Notes under the pieces: model-generated
What the model was told of the DNA's origin: nothing
Databases searched by the model: none
What the model saw: only the letters and a program-made list of their open reading frames with translations
Position numbers and translations under genes: made by a program
Shown: in pieces, positions 33,314 to 41,836 of the stretch
How positions within the stretch are numbered: the stretch's first letter is position 1
How the letters are laid out: the number at the start of each line of letters is the position of its first letter
NCBI RefSeq assembly: GCF_041027365.1
Contig: NZ_JBFTEH010000003.1
Span: 124,001-188,000 of the forward strand
Origin: VKMB-3413 sp041027365
GTDB taxonomy: Bacteria; Pseudomonadota; Alphaproteobacteria; Rhizobiales; Rhizobiaceae
Reading direction: 5' to 3'
DNA length: 64,000 nucleotides

Positions 33314-35404
33314 ATGAGCGATACGACGAAAGGCGGCGGAAAGGGCCGTGGCGGACGGCCGGGCGGTTCCGGCGCGCGCGGCGGCGGCAAGGGCGGCCGG
33401 CCGGGCGGAGCCGGAGGCGACCGGCGGGGTCCGCGGCCCGGGCAGAGCCGGGGCGAGGGCGGCGAGGGTGATCGCGCGCCGCGCGAGCGGGGCGATGCGC
33501 CGCGGTTCCAGCGACGGGGACCGCCGCGCGAGGCCGGAGCGGCCGAGGCCGGCGGCGCGGCACGGCGGGACGGCAAGCCGTTCCGCAAGCGCGACCATGC
33601 GGCATCGGCGGAGCGATCGGAGAGCGGGCAGCGCCGCACCGGCGGCTTCGACCGGCGTCCGTCCGACGCGTCCTCCGGCGACGACACGGCGCGCGCGAAG
33701 AAGCCGTTCACGCCGAAGAGCCGCGGCATGCGTTCGCATGCCGGCGCGGAGTCCGCCGGCGCCCGTCGCGGCGATGGCGCGCGGCCGAAGAGCTACGGCC
33801 GGCTGAGCCATGACGGCGCCGACGGCGCCAAGCCGCGCCGCGAGCGGCCGCAGGGCGGATCGCGCGGCGATCGCCCCGCCCGTACCGAGCGCGAGGCTGA
33901 AAAGCCCGCCGAGGCCGAGACGGCCGCGACGCTGGAGCCGATGCGCATTGCCCGCCGACTGGCGCGCGCCGGCGTCGCCTCGCGCCGCGACGCCGAGGCG
34001 ATGATCGCCGAGGGGCGGATCGCGGTGAACGGCAAGGTGCTGGACACGCCGGCGCTCGACGTCTCGCCGAACGACAGGATCACCGTCGATGGCGAGCCGC
34101 TGCCGGCGATGGAGCGCACCCGGCTCTGGCTGTTCCACAAGCCGGCGGGCCTGGTGACGACCAATCGCGATCCGGAAGGTCGCCCGACGGTGTTCGAGCA
34201 TCTGCCGAAGGAGATGCCCCGCGTCCTGTCGGTCGGCCGGCTCGACATCACCACCGAGGGGCTGCTGCTCCTCACCAATGACGGCGGCCTCGCCCGCGTT
34301 CTGGAACTGCCCTCGACCGGCTGGCTGCGCCGCTACCGCGTGCGCGCCCACGGCTCGATCGATCAGGCCAAGCTCGACGAGCTGCGCGAAGGGGTGGCCA
34401 TCGACGGCGTCTTCTACGGCGCCATCGAGGCGACGCTCGACCGGGTGCAGGGCGCCAATGTCTGGCTGACGCTCGGCCTGCGCGAGGGCAAGAACCGCGA
34501 GGTCAAGCGCGTGCTCGGCCATCTCGGCCTCGACGTGAACCGGCTGATTCGCCTGTCCTACGGGCCGTTCCAGCTCGCCGACCTCGCCGAGGGCTCGGTG
34601 CGCGAGATCCATGGCAAGACGCTGCGCGACCAGCTGGGGCCGCGGCTGATCGAGGAGTCCGGCGCCGATTTCGACGCGCCGATCGTCAACGCCTTCTCGA
34701 ACAAGGCGGTGGAGGGGGCGCGCCGCGCCGAGGGCGACCGGCCGGCTGGCGCGAAGGGGCCGAAGGGCCGGACCCAGAGCGAGCGGGGCCCGGCTCGCGA
34801 CACCGCGCCGAACGCCAAGCGGGCGCGCGAGGCCAAGCGTGACGATGCGCTCGGCCGGCTCGACACCCGTCCGGGACGCTCCGTGCGGAACGATCGCCCG
34901 GACCGGCGCGAGGCTGGCGAGCGCCGGCCGTTCAAGCCGCGCGGCGAGCGGCCGGACCGGGGCGAGGGCGACCCGCGGCCGGCAAGGAGCTTCGACAAGC
35001 CGCGCAAGCCCCATGGCGAGCGGCCGGACGCGCGGACCGACAGGGGCGGTGCGCCGCGCAGCCGGACGCAGGATGCTCCGCGCGGCGACAAGCCGTTCGG
35101 CGGCCAGAAGAAGCCTTATGGCGCCCGCGACGCTGCGGGCGAGGGCGACCGGCCGGCGGCGGCGAAGCGGCCGCCCTTCGGAGGCCGCCGTTCTGCCAAT
35201 GTCTGGATCGCGCCCGGGGCTCGCCCGCAGGGGCCGAAGAAGGCCGAGGAAGCCGCCGAGCGTGCGGCCGGGCGCACGCCGCTGCAGCGCATGGCGAAGC
35301 CGGGGTCCCGCGGCAAGAAGCCGGGCGGCGGCGGGCGCGGCGGCAAACCCGGCGGCCCGGGCGGCGATCGGCCGCGCGGCCCCCGCAAGCCGCGGCAGGA
35401 CTGA
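33314..35404 (+). CDS. RsuA/RluB-family pseudouridine synthase with long disordered tails
   Basis: Predicted to isomerise a uridine in 23S (or 16S) rRNA. The core is an S4 RNA-binding domain ('MRIARRLARAGVASRRDAEAMI' in pieces, from about residue 210) followed by the catalytic domain with 'SVGRLDITTEGLLLLTNDG', Asp311 being the nucleophile, and 'GLREGKNREVKRVLGHLGL'. The protein has 696 residues versus about 250-300 for the core family. The first ~200 and last ~235 residues are Arg/Gly/Pro/Asp-rich and low in complexity, resembling RGG-type RNA-binding tails. Similar tails occur in other alphaproteobacterial members. Divergent from tadA and 6 bp upstream of rsmD. Confidence 0.93.
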   Translation: MSDTTKGGGKGRGGRPGGSGARGGGKGGRPGGAGGDRRGPRPGQSRGEGGEGDRAPRERGDAPRFQRRGPPREAGAAEAGGAARRDGKPFRKRDHAASAERSESGQRRTGGFDRRPSDASSGDDTARAKKPFTPKSRGMRSHAGAESAGARRGDGARPKSYGRLSHDGADGAKPRRERPQGGSRGDRPARTEREAEKPAEAETAATLEPMRIARRLARAGVASRRDAEAMIAEGRIAVNGKVLDTPALDVSPNDRITVDGEPLPAMERTRLWLFHKPAGLVTTNRDPEGRPTVFEHLPKEMPRVLSVGRLDITTEGLLLLTNDGGLARVLELPSTGWLRRYRVRAHGSIDQAKLDELREGVAIDGVFYGAIEATLDRVQGANVWLTLGLREGKNREVKRVLGHLGLDVNRLIRLSYGPFQLADLAEGSVREIHGKTLRDQLGPRLIEESGADFDAPIVNAFSNKAVEGARRAEGDRPAGAKGPKGRTQSERGPARDTAPNAKRAREAKRDDALGRLDTRPGRSVRNDRPDRREAGERRPFKPRGERPDRGEGDPRPARSFDKPRKPHGERPDARTDRGGAPRSRTQDAPRGDKPFGGQKKPYGARDAAGEGDRPAAAKRPPFGGRRSANVWIAPGARPQGPKKAEEAAERAAGRTPLQRMAKPGSRGKKPGGGGRGGKPGGPGGDRPRGPRKPRQD

Positions 35405-35410
35405 CCGCCG

Positions 35411-35965
35411 ATGCGCATCGTCGGCGGGGAGTTCCGCGGCCGCAAGCTGTTCGAGCCGAAGTCGGACGCGATCCGTCCGACAACGGACCGCACGCGCGAG
35501 AGCCTGTTCAACATCCTTGCGCACCGGCCGGGCTTCTCGCTCGACGGCGTGCGGGTGCTCGACCTCTTCTCCGGCACCGGCGCGCTCGGTTTCGAGGCGC
35601 TGTCGCGCGGGGCACGTTTCTGCCTGTTCGTGGAGGAAGGCGTCGAGGGCCGCGGCCTGATCCGGCAGAGCGTCGAGAGCCTCGGCCTGCAGGGGCGCTC
35701 GAAGATCTTCCGGCGCGACGCGACGCGGCTGGGGTCGGTCGGGACGATCGAGCCGTTCGACTGCCTGTTCGCCGATCCGCCCTATGGGCGCCGGCTCGGC
35801 GAGGCCGCGCTCGCCTCGGCGCTGGCCGGCGGCTGGCTGAAGCCGGACGCCATCGCCATCCTGGAAGAGGCGGCGGATGCGCCCTTCGATCTGCCGGAGG
35901 GCTTCGTGCTCGACGACGAACGGGCGATGGGCGGGACGATCCTGCGGCTGCTCCGGGCCACCTGA
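35411..35965 (+). CDS. rsmD: 16S rRNA (guanine(966)-N(2))-methyltransferase RsmD
   Basis: SAM-dependent methylation of G966 in 16S rRNA. 'MRIVGGEFRGRKL' and 'IRPTTDRTRESLFNIL' are RsmD hallmarks at the N terminus; the SAM pocket is 'VLDLFSGTGALGFEALSRGA', and the catalytic 'LFADPPYG' gives the N-methyltransferase DPPY motif. Length 184. Six bases after the pseudouridine synthase, so probably one transcript. Confidence 0.96.
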   Translation: MRIVGGEFRGRKLFEPKSDAIRPTTDRTRESLFNILAHRPGFSLDGVRVLDLFSGTGALGFEALSRGARFCLFVEEGVEGRGLIRQSVESLGLQGRSKIFRRDATRLGSVGTIEPFDCLFADPPYGRRLGEAALASALAGGWLKPDAIAILEEAADAPFDLPEGFVLDDERAMGGTILRLLRAT

Positions 35966-36073
35966 CGCAGCGCCCGGTCAAGCCCCTCTAACGAAAGCGT
36001 AAGTGGCCGCCATCTCGATTTCCCCATAGTTCCAAGCAAAAGCATGTGGGAACGATCGGGAACGGGACGGACC

Positions 36074-37591
36074 ATGACCTCATTTTCACGCACCGCCTCT
36101 CTCGCGGCGCTCGCTCTGTCGCTGTCGCTCACTGCCGCGCCCTTCGCCTTTGCGCAGGAGGCAAGCGCCGGCGCGAAGCCGCCGACCGCTTCCGTTGCGG
36201 CGACGGCGACTGATTCGCGGCAGCCGGCGGCGAGCGACAAGAGCAAGATCGCCGAGGCGGATGCGGCGGTGTCGAGCTTCACGCTCGACAACGGGCTGCA
36301 GGTCGTCGTGCTGCCCGACCATCGCGCGCCCGTCGTCACCCAGATGATCTACTATCACGCCGGGGCGGCCGACGAGGCGCCGGGGGTCAGCGGCGTCGCC
36401 CACTTCCTCGAACACTTGATGTTCAAGGGCACGACCCACCATCCCGCCGGCGAGTTTTCCCGCAAGGTCGCGGAGATCGGCGGCCAGGAGAACGCCTTCA
36501 CCACGCAGGACTATACCGGCTTCTATCAGCAGGTGCCGGCCGACGCGCTGGAGACGGTGATGTCCTACGAGGCGGACCGGATGGAGAACCTCGTCCTGAC
36601 CGACCAGGTCGTGCTGCCCGAGCGCGACGTCATCCTGGAAGAGCGCCGCATGCGGATCGACAACGATCCGAGCGCCCAGCTCTCCGAAGCGGTGCAGGCG
36701 GCGCTGTTCCAGAACAGCCCCTACGGCACGCCGGTGATCGGCTGGCGGAACGAGATGGATAAGCTCAGCCGCAAGGATGCGATCGACTTCTACGACAAGT
36801 ACTACACGCCGAACAATGCGACGCTGCTCGTCGCCGGCGACGTCACCGAGGCCGAGGTGAAGCGCCTCGCCGAGAAGACCTACGGCAAGGTGCCGAAGCG
36901 TGCCGATGCGGGTCCGCGCATCCGTCCGCAGGAGCCGCAGCCGCTGGCGGCGCGCACCGTGACGCTGACCGATCCGAAGGTCACGCAGCCGGCGATGCAG
37001 CGGGTGTGGCTGGTGCCGTCAGACAATACCGCCAAGTCCGACGATGCCGAGGCGCTGGACGTTCTCGCCGACATCCTCGGCGGCGGCACGACCAGCCGCC
37101 TCTACCGCCAGCTGGTCGTCAAGGAGGGCATCGCCGCCGGCGCCGGCGCCTATTACGACGGCACCGCGCTCGATGACGGGCGCTTCGCCGTCTACGGCAC
37201 GCCGCGCGGCACCGCGACGCTCGCGGACGTCGAACATGCGATCGACGCCGAGATCGGCAGGATCGTCAAGGGCGGGATCACCGAGGACGAGCTCGACCGT
37301 GCCAAGAACCGGGTGCGCAAGAACCTCATCTATCTGAGGGACAGCCAGACCGCGATGGCCCGCCGCTTCGGCGCGGCGCTGTCGACCGGCCAGACGATCA
37401 ACGACGTCGAGACCTGGCCGGAGCGGCTGGAGGCCGTGACCGTCGCCGACGTCGACCGTGTCGCCAAGCAGTATCTGAAGCCCGAGCGCGCGGTGACCGG
37501 CTATCTCGAGCCGGAGCCGACCGCCGCCGAGCCCGCCGCCGCGACCGCGCCTGCCGCGGCGACCGAGGCCGCCGCCGCGACCCGCTCCTGA
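36074..37591 (+). CDS. M16 family zinc metallopeptidase, catalytic subunit
   Basis: Secreted peptidase of the pitrilysin/processing-peptidase family. The start at 36074 gives a signal peptide ('LAALALSLSLTAAPFAFAQE'), so it acts in the periplasm. The inverted zinc motif is 'HFLEH' (His110, Glu113, His114) in 'GVAHFLEHLMFKGT', with the distal zinc ligand Glu in 'LEERRMRIDNDP'. Length 505 indicates the M16B type, in which two ~450-residue chains pair. The C terminus is an Ala/Glu/Pro/Thr-rich tail. The following gene encodes a paralogue without the zinc motif, so a heterodimer of active and inactive chains is expected. Confidence 0.94.
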   Translation: MTSFSRTASLAALALSLSLTAAPFAFAQEASAGAKPPTASVAATATDSRQPAASDKSKIAEADAAVSSFTLDNGLQVVVLPDHRAPVVTQMIYYHAGAADEAPGVSGVAHFLEHLMFKGTTHHPAGEFSRKVAEIGGQENAFTTQDYTGFYQQVPADALETVMSYEADRMENLVLTDQVVLPERDVILEERRMRIDNDPSAQLSEAVQAALFQNSPYGTPVIGWRNEMDKLSRKDAIDFYDKYYTPNNATLLVAGDVTEAEVKRLAEKTYGKVPKRADAGPRIRPQEPQPLAARTVTLTDPKVTQPAMQRVWLVPSDNTAKSDDAEALDVLADILGGGTTSRLYRQLVVKEGIAAGAGAYYDGTALDDGRFAVYGTPRGTATLADVEHAIDAEIGRIVKGGITEDELDRAKNRVRKNLIYLRDSQTAMARRFGAALSTGQTINDVETWPERLEAVTVADVDRVAKQYLKPERAVTGYLEPEPTAAEPAAATAPAAATEAAAATRS

Positions 37592-37661
37592 TCGCCCCTG
37601 CGCCTCGCCCGCGCGCCCGCGCCGGCGCCCGGCTCCTCCCGATCCCCGCAATGCGGAAGGA

Positions 37662-39005
37662 ATGACGACCTTGCATCTCTTCAATCTCAAAGCCCTCGGC
37701 GGCGCCGTCGCTGCTCTCGGCTTCTCGCTGGTCGGCACGCTCGCCGCGACGCTGCCGGCCGCGGCCGTCGACATCCAGGAGGTGACGAGCCCCGGCGGCA
37801 TCACCGCGCTGCTCGTCGAGGACCACACGAACCCGCTGATCTCGATGAAGTTCGCCTTCAAGGGGGCCGGCTCGACGCAGGATCCGGAGGGCAAGGCCGG
37901 CCTTGCGAACCTCATGTCCGGCCTCCTCGACGAGGGCGCCGGCGACATCAAGAGCGCCGCGTTCCAGAAGCGTCTCGACGAGACCGGCGTCTCGATGGGC
38001 TTCGACGCCAGCCTCGACAACTTCACCGGCTCGTTCCGCACCATCACCAAGTTCGAGGACCAGGGCTTCGACCTCCTGCGGCTGGCCCTCACCGATCCGC
38101 GCTTCGACGAGGAGCCCGTGAACCGCATTCGCGGCCAGATCGAGACCGGCATCCGCGCCGACAAGAACGATCCGAACGAGGTCGCCTCGCGCGCCTTCCG
38201 CGAGACGGTCTTTGCCGGCCATCCCTATGCGCGGCCGGTCGAGGGGACGGTGGAGAGCCTGGAAAAGGTCACCGCCGACGACCTTCACGCCTTCCGCAAG
38301 CGCGCCTTCGCCCGGGGCAACCTCATCGTCGGCGTCGTCGGCGACATCACGCCGAAGGCGCTCGGCCGGCGGCTCGACGAGGTCTTCGGTGCCTTGCCGC
38401 AGACGCCGGACCTGCGGACGATCCCTCCGGCGACGCCGGTGATGGGCAAGACGGTCTCGGTGGACCTGCAGGTGCCGCAGACGGTGATCCAGTTCGCCCT
38501 GCCGGGCGTCCCGCGCAAGTCGGACGACTTCTTCGCGGCCTATCTGATGAACCACATCCTCGGCGGCGGGTCCTTCACCTCGCGGCTGTTCCACGAGATC
38601 CGCGAGAAGCGCGGCCTCGCCTATGGCGCCTCGTCCTGGCTGGCGACCTACGACCACGCCGCGGTCATCGGCATTTCCACGGCGACCCGCTCCGACAAGG
38701 CGGCGGAGACGGTGAAGCTGATCCGCGCCGAGATCGAGCGGATGGCGAAGGACGGACCGACGGCGGAGGAGCTTCGCAAGGCGAAGGACTACGTCAAGGG
38801 CGCCTATGTCGTGCGCAATCTCGATTCCTCGCTCGCCGTCGCCGACACGCTGGTCGGCATCCAGCTTGACGATCTCGGCAAGGATTATATCGATCGTCGG
38901 CAGAAGCTGATCGACGAGGTGACCTTGGACCAGGTGAAAGCCGCCGCGAAGAAGCTCCTCTCGGTCCAGCCGACGGTGATCACCGTCGGCAGCGCCGGCG
39001 CCTGA
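37662..39005 (+). CDS. M16 family peptidase-like protein, non-catalytic partner
   Basis: A 447-residue paralogue of the preceding peptidase, also with a signal peptide (N terminus to 'LPAAAVDI'). In place of HxxEH it has 'GLANLMSGLLDEG', so it cannot bind the catalytic zinc. It keeps the second-half features of regulatory M16B subunits, notably the Arg/Tyr pair in 'REKRGLAYGASSWL' and the Gly-rich loop 'LGGGSFTSRLFHEI'. In known heterodimeric M16B enzymes this chain supplies substrate-binding residues. It lies 70 bp downstream of its partner on the same strand. Confidence 0.93.
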   Translation: MTTLHLFNLKALGGAVAALGFSLVGTLAATLPAAAVDIQEVTSPGGITALLVEDHTNPLISMKFAFKGAGSTQDPEGKAGLANLMSGLLDEGAGDIKSAAFQKRLDETGVSMGFDASLDNFTGSFRTITKFEDQGFDLLRLALTDPRFDEEPVNRIRGQIETGIRADKNDPNEVASRAFRETVFAGHPYARPVEGTVESLEKVTADDLHAFRKRAFARGNLIVGVVGDITPKALGRRLDEVFGALPQTPDLRTIPPATPVMGKTVSVDLQVPQTVIQFALPGVPRKSDDFFAAYLMNHILGGGSFTSRLFHEIREKRGLAYGASSWLATYDHAAVIGISTATRSDKAAETVKLIRAEIERMAKDGPTAEELRKAKDYVKGAYVVRNLDSSLAVADTLVGIQLDDLGKDYIDRRQKLIDEVTLDQVKAAAKKLLSVQPTVITVGSAGA

Positions 39006-39019
39006 ACCGGGGCGCGCCG

Positions 39020-39895
39020 GTGCGGATCGGGCTGGCGCTCGGCGGCGGCGGGGCGCGGGGCATTGCCCATATCCACGTCCTCGAGGCGCTGGACGAACTC
39101 GGCCTTGCCCCCTGCCGCATCGTCGGCTCGTCGATCGGCGCGATCGTCGGCGCGGGCTACGCTGCCGGCATGCGCGGCGCCGACATCCGTGCCTACATGG
39201 TCGACTGCTTCGCGACGAAGCGGCTTGTCCTCGGCCGGCTGTGGGAGACGCGGCCGGCGACCTTCCAGGACTTCTTCGCCGAGGGCGGCTTTCGTCTCGG
39301 CCAGGTCAACGCCAAGCGGGTGATGACCGCCTTCCTGCCGCACGAGGTGCCGCTGACCTTCGACCGGCTGCAGATCCCGCTCGGGGTGATGGCGACGGAC
39401 TTCTACGCCCGCGTCGGCTGTGAGATCGACGAGGGTGACATCCGCTCGGCGCTCGCCGCCTCCTCGGCGCTGCCGGCGCTGTTCCGCCCGGTCCGGCGCG
39501 ACGGCCGCGTGCTGATCGACGGCGGCATCTTCAACCCGCTGCCCTTCGATCGCCTGGCCGGCAAGGCCGACTGCGTCATCGCCGTCGACGTCAATGGCGG
39601 CCCGGAAGGCGACGGCGAGAGGATGCCGACGCCGCTGGAGGCGATGTTCGGCGCCTCGCAGCTGATGATGCAGTCGATCATCGAGACCAAGCTGAAGCTC
39701 GCGCCGCCGGACGTGCTCCTGCGCCCGCCGGTCTCGCGCTACGGCGTGCTCGACTTCCTGCGGACCCGGCAGATCCTGGGCGAGACGGCGGCCTTCAAGG
39801 AGGAGGCGAAGCGGGCGATCGCGCATATGGTCGAGAGCCGCGAGGCCGCCGCGTCCCATCTGCCGGAGCCGCGGATCATCCAGCCGGCGTCGTGA
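39020..39895 (+). CDS. Patatin-like phospholipase family protein
   Basis: Predicted serine acyl hydrolase with a Ser-Asp dyad. Oxyanion loop 'LALGGGGARGIAHIHVLEAL', nucleophile elbow 'VGSSIGAIVGAGYAAG' (G-x-S-x-G), and the Asp in 'LIDGGIFNPLPFD' (D-G-G). 291 residues, like the RssA-type bacterial patatins. No signal peptide, so cytoplasmic or membrane-associated. The GTG start lies 14 bp after the M16 partner stop, making a three-gene cluster. Phospholipase A activity is the family expectation; the lipid substrate is unknown. Confidence 0.9.
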   Translation: MRIGLALGGGGARGIAHIHVLEALDELGLAPCRIVGSSIGAIVGAGYAAGMRGADIRAYMVDCFATKRLVLGRLWETRPATFQDFFAEGGFRLGQVNAKRVMTAFLPHEVPLTFDRLQIPLGVMATDFYARVGCEIDEGDIRSALAASSALPALFRPVRRDGRVLIDGGIFNPLPFDRLAGKADCVIAVDVNGGPEGDGERMPTPLEAMFGASQLMMQSIIETKLKLAPPDVLLRPPVSRYGVLDFLRTRQILGETAAFKEEAKRAIAHMVESREAAASHLPEPRIIQPAS

Positions 39896-39938
39896 CGGCG
39901 AGGGCCGGCGCCGCGAACGGTGCGAAGCTCGCCGCCGC

Positions 39939-40982
39939 TCAGGACGGCTGGCGCGCCACCTCTTCCAGAAAGCGCATCAGCCCGGTTTCGACCCGCGTCA
40001 GCCCGTCGCGCTTGCGACCTTTCAGAAGATCCGGCGTCAGACGCTCTTCCTCATACGCCTCGATGATCTCGGGATGGACATAGGATGAGCGGGCGACGGT
40101 CGGCGTATTGCGCAGGAGCTGCGACACCGACTTCATCGCCTTCGACACCGCCCGCTTGCGCTTCGGCCTAGTGTTCGCCTTCACCGCCGGCTCCTCCTCG
40201 ACGAGGAAGCGCAGCGCTTCCGCCGAGCCGTGAAAGGTGCGGAAGTCCTTCGCCGAGACCGGTGCCCCGGCGGCCTCGTGCAGGTAGTCGTTGAGAAGGT
40301 TCGCGGTCAGCTCACGCTCCTTCTTCACCTTGCCGGGGAAGCGGAACAGGCGCTTGCCCTTGCCCTGGCGCATCGCCTTCAGGGCCGAGACGAGCCCCCG
40401 GTCGGCGATCTCGATGCGATGCTCCTTGTTGGACTTGCCGACGAACTTCAGCACCGCGATCTTCTTGATCAGGCGAAGGTTCTGCTTGCGCAGCGAGGCG
40501 ACGCCGCGGCCGCCGTCGGCGGCGTATTTCTCGTGTCCCGGCCGCATCACCGCGACGTCGATGAGGCGCGTCGCCACCGCCGAGGTGCGGCGCCGGTCGG
40601 CCTTGCGGCGGCGCATGTCCTTGTCGATCTGGCGGCGCAGCGTCGGCAGGGCGCGGCCGAAGCGCAGCAGCCGCTCGGTCTTCACCGCATTGCGCACGTT
40701 CACCCAGTCGTCGTGATAGCGGTATTGCAGCCGGCCCTTCTCGTCGCGGCCGACCGCCTGGATGTGGCCCTTCTCCTCGACGCAGATCTTCACGTCCTTC
40801 CAGGCGGGCGGCAGCACCAGCTGCTTCACCCGCGTGCGGATCCGCTTGTCGGTGATCGGGTCGCCGCCGGAGAAGCAGATGCGGAAGCCCTTGCCGTGCT
40901 TGTGGCGCTCGATCGGGAAGCACTCGGGGTCGACCATGACGAGGCCGAAGCGCTCGGCATGTGCGGCATGTTGCTGATCCAT
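39939..40982 (-). CDS. DNA topoisomerase IB
   Basis: Poxvirus/eukaryote-like type IB enzyme that relaxes supercoils through a 3'-phosphotyrosine intermediate. The start at 40982 begins 'MDQQHAAHAERFGL', 347 residues, close to the ~350 of bacterial TopIB. Conserved parts are 'ITDKRIRTRVKQLVLPPAWKDVKI', 'GHIQAVGRDEKGRLQYRYHDDW' (in pieces), 'SAKDFRTFHGSAEA' and the nucleophile Tyr301 in 'TPTVARSSYVHPEI'. Family members usually have KDFRTW; here Trp is replaced by Phe. Divergent from a DUF2945 gene with a 169-bp shared promoter region. Confidence 0.94.
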   Translation of the reverse strand: MDQQHAAHAERFGLVMVDPECFPIERHKHGKGFRICFSGGDPITDKRIRTRVKQLVLPPAWKDVKICVEEKGHIQAVGRDEKGRLQYRYHDDWVNVRNAVKTERLLRFGRALPTLRRQIDKDMRRRKADRRRTSAVATRLIDVAVMRPGHEKYAADGGRGVASLRKQNLRLIKKIAVLKFVGKSNKEHRIEIADRGLVSALKAMRQGKGKRLFRFPGKVKKERELTANLLNDYLHEAAGAPVSAKDFRTFHGSAEALRFLVEEEPAVKANTRPKRKRAVSKAMKSVSQLLRNTPTVARSSYVHPEIIEAYEEERLTPDLLKGRKRDGLTRVETGLMRFLEEVARQPS

Positions 40983-41151
40983 GGAGGTGTTCGAAACTCG
41001 GCTACAGAACTGACGAGCCGAAACGCAGCCTCCCCGCCGCCGTTCCGAAGCCGGGCTGCGACGATTTGGTCGCGGCTCGCGAGTGGCCGGCGCGGAACGC
41101 TCGCGCCGACCGCCGGGTTGGACGTTCGTCCAGTCATGAGGATGCGACGCG

Positions 41152-41370
41152 ATGACGAAGTACAATGTCGGCGACACGGTCGCCTGGAACTGGGGCAACG
41201 GCACCGGGACCGGCAAGGTCTCCGAGAAGTTTACCGACCGCGTGACGCGCACGATCTCCGGCAAGGAGATCACCCGCAACGCCGACAAGGAGAACCCGGC
41301 CTATCTCATCGAGCAGGAGGACGGCGACCGCGTGCTGAAGTCGGAATCGGAGCTGAAGAAGGCGGGGTGA
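41152..41370 (+). CDS. DUF2945 (hypervirulence-associated TUDOR domain) protein
   Basis: A 72-residue protein: 'YNVGDTVAWNWGNGTGTGKV' and 'NPAYLIEQEDGDRVLKSESELKK' are the two halves of the DUF2945 small beta-barrel. Family members are short, single-domain and common in bacteria and fungi. No biochemical role is established to my knowledge; the fold suggests nucleic acid or peptide binding. It is divergently transcribed from the topoisomerase IB gene. Confidence 0.9.
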   Translation: MTKYNVGDTVAWNWGNGTGTGKVSEKFTDRVTRTISGKEITRNADKENPAYLIEQEDGDRVLKSESELKKAG

Positions 41371-41407
41371 CGGCGCGCCGCGCCGGCGCGCGCCGCCCCC
41401 CGAAGCC

Positions 41408-41836
41408 TCAATGGGCGAAGACGGCCGCCATGTCGGAAAATCCCTTGAACTCCAGCGCGTTGCCGGAAGGGTCCTTGAGGAACAGCGTCGCCTGTTCGCC
41501 GGGCTCGCCCTTGAAGCGCACCATCGGCTTTTCCACCCAGGCGACATCGTCGCGCGCCGTCAGCCGGTCGGCGAGCGCCTGCCAGTCGGGCATCGCCAGC
41601 ACCACGCCGAAATGCGGGATCGGCACGGCATGGCCGTCCACCTGGCCGGACGCGTCCGCCGCCGCCGCACCGGCGTCCGGCCGCCGGTGGGCGGAGAGCT
41701 GGTGGCCGAAGAGATCGAAGTCCACCCAGGTGTCCGAGGGGCGGCCGATCCTGGCGCCGAGCACGTCCTGATAGAAGGCCCGCGTCTCCTCGAGATCGCG
41801 GACGGGGAAGGCGAGGTGGAAGGGCGTGATGCTCAT
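41408..41836 (-). CDS. VOC family (glyoxalase/dioxygenase-fold) protein
   Basis: A 142-residue vicinal-oxygen-chelate protein with two beta-alpha-beta-beta-beta modules. 'TPFHLAFPVRDLEETRAFYQDVLGARIG' (metal His in 'FHLAF') and 'IPHFGVVLAM' with 'TLFLKDPSGNALEFKGF' (metal Glu) match the dioxygenase-like branch. The ATG overlaps the stop of the upstream Kef-type antiporter gene by 4 nt. Glutathione chemistry is a shared theme with Kef proteins (gated by glutathione adducts), so a detoxification role is plausible but inferred. Confidence 0.9.
   Translation of the reverse strand: MSITPFHLAFPVRDLEETRAFYQDVLGARIGRPSDTWVDFDLFGHQLSAHRRPDAGAAAADASGQVDGHAVPIPHFGVVLAMPDWQALADRLTARDDVAWVEKPMVRFKGEPGEQATLFLKDPSGNALEFKGFSDMAAVFAH

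Noticed and set aside
41371..41407. GC-only inverted repeats between the DUF2945 and VOC genes as a terminator
   Set aside because: The segment is almost pure G/C, so many pairings are possible; no T-run on either strand.
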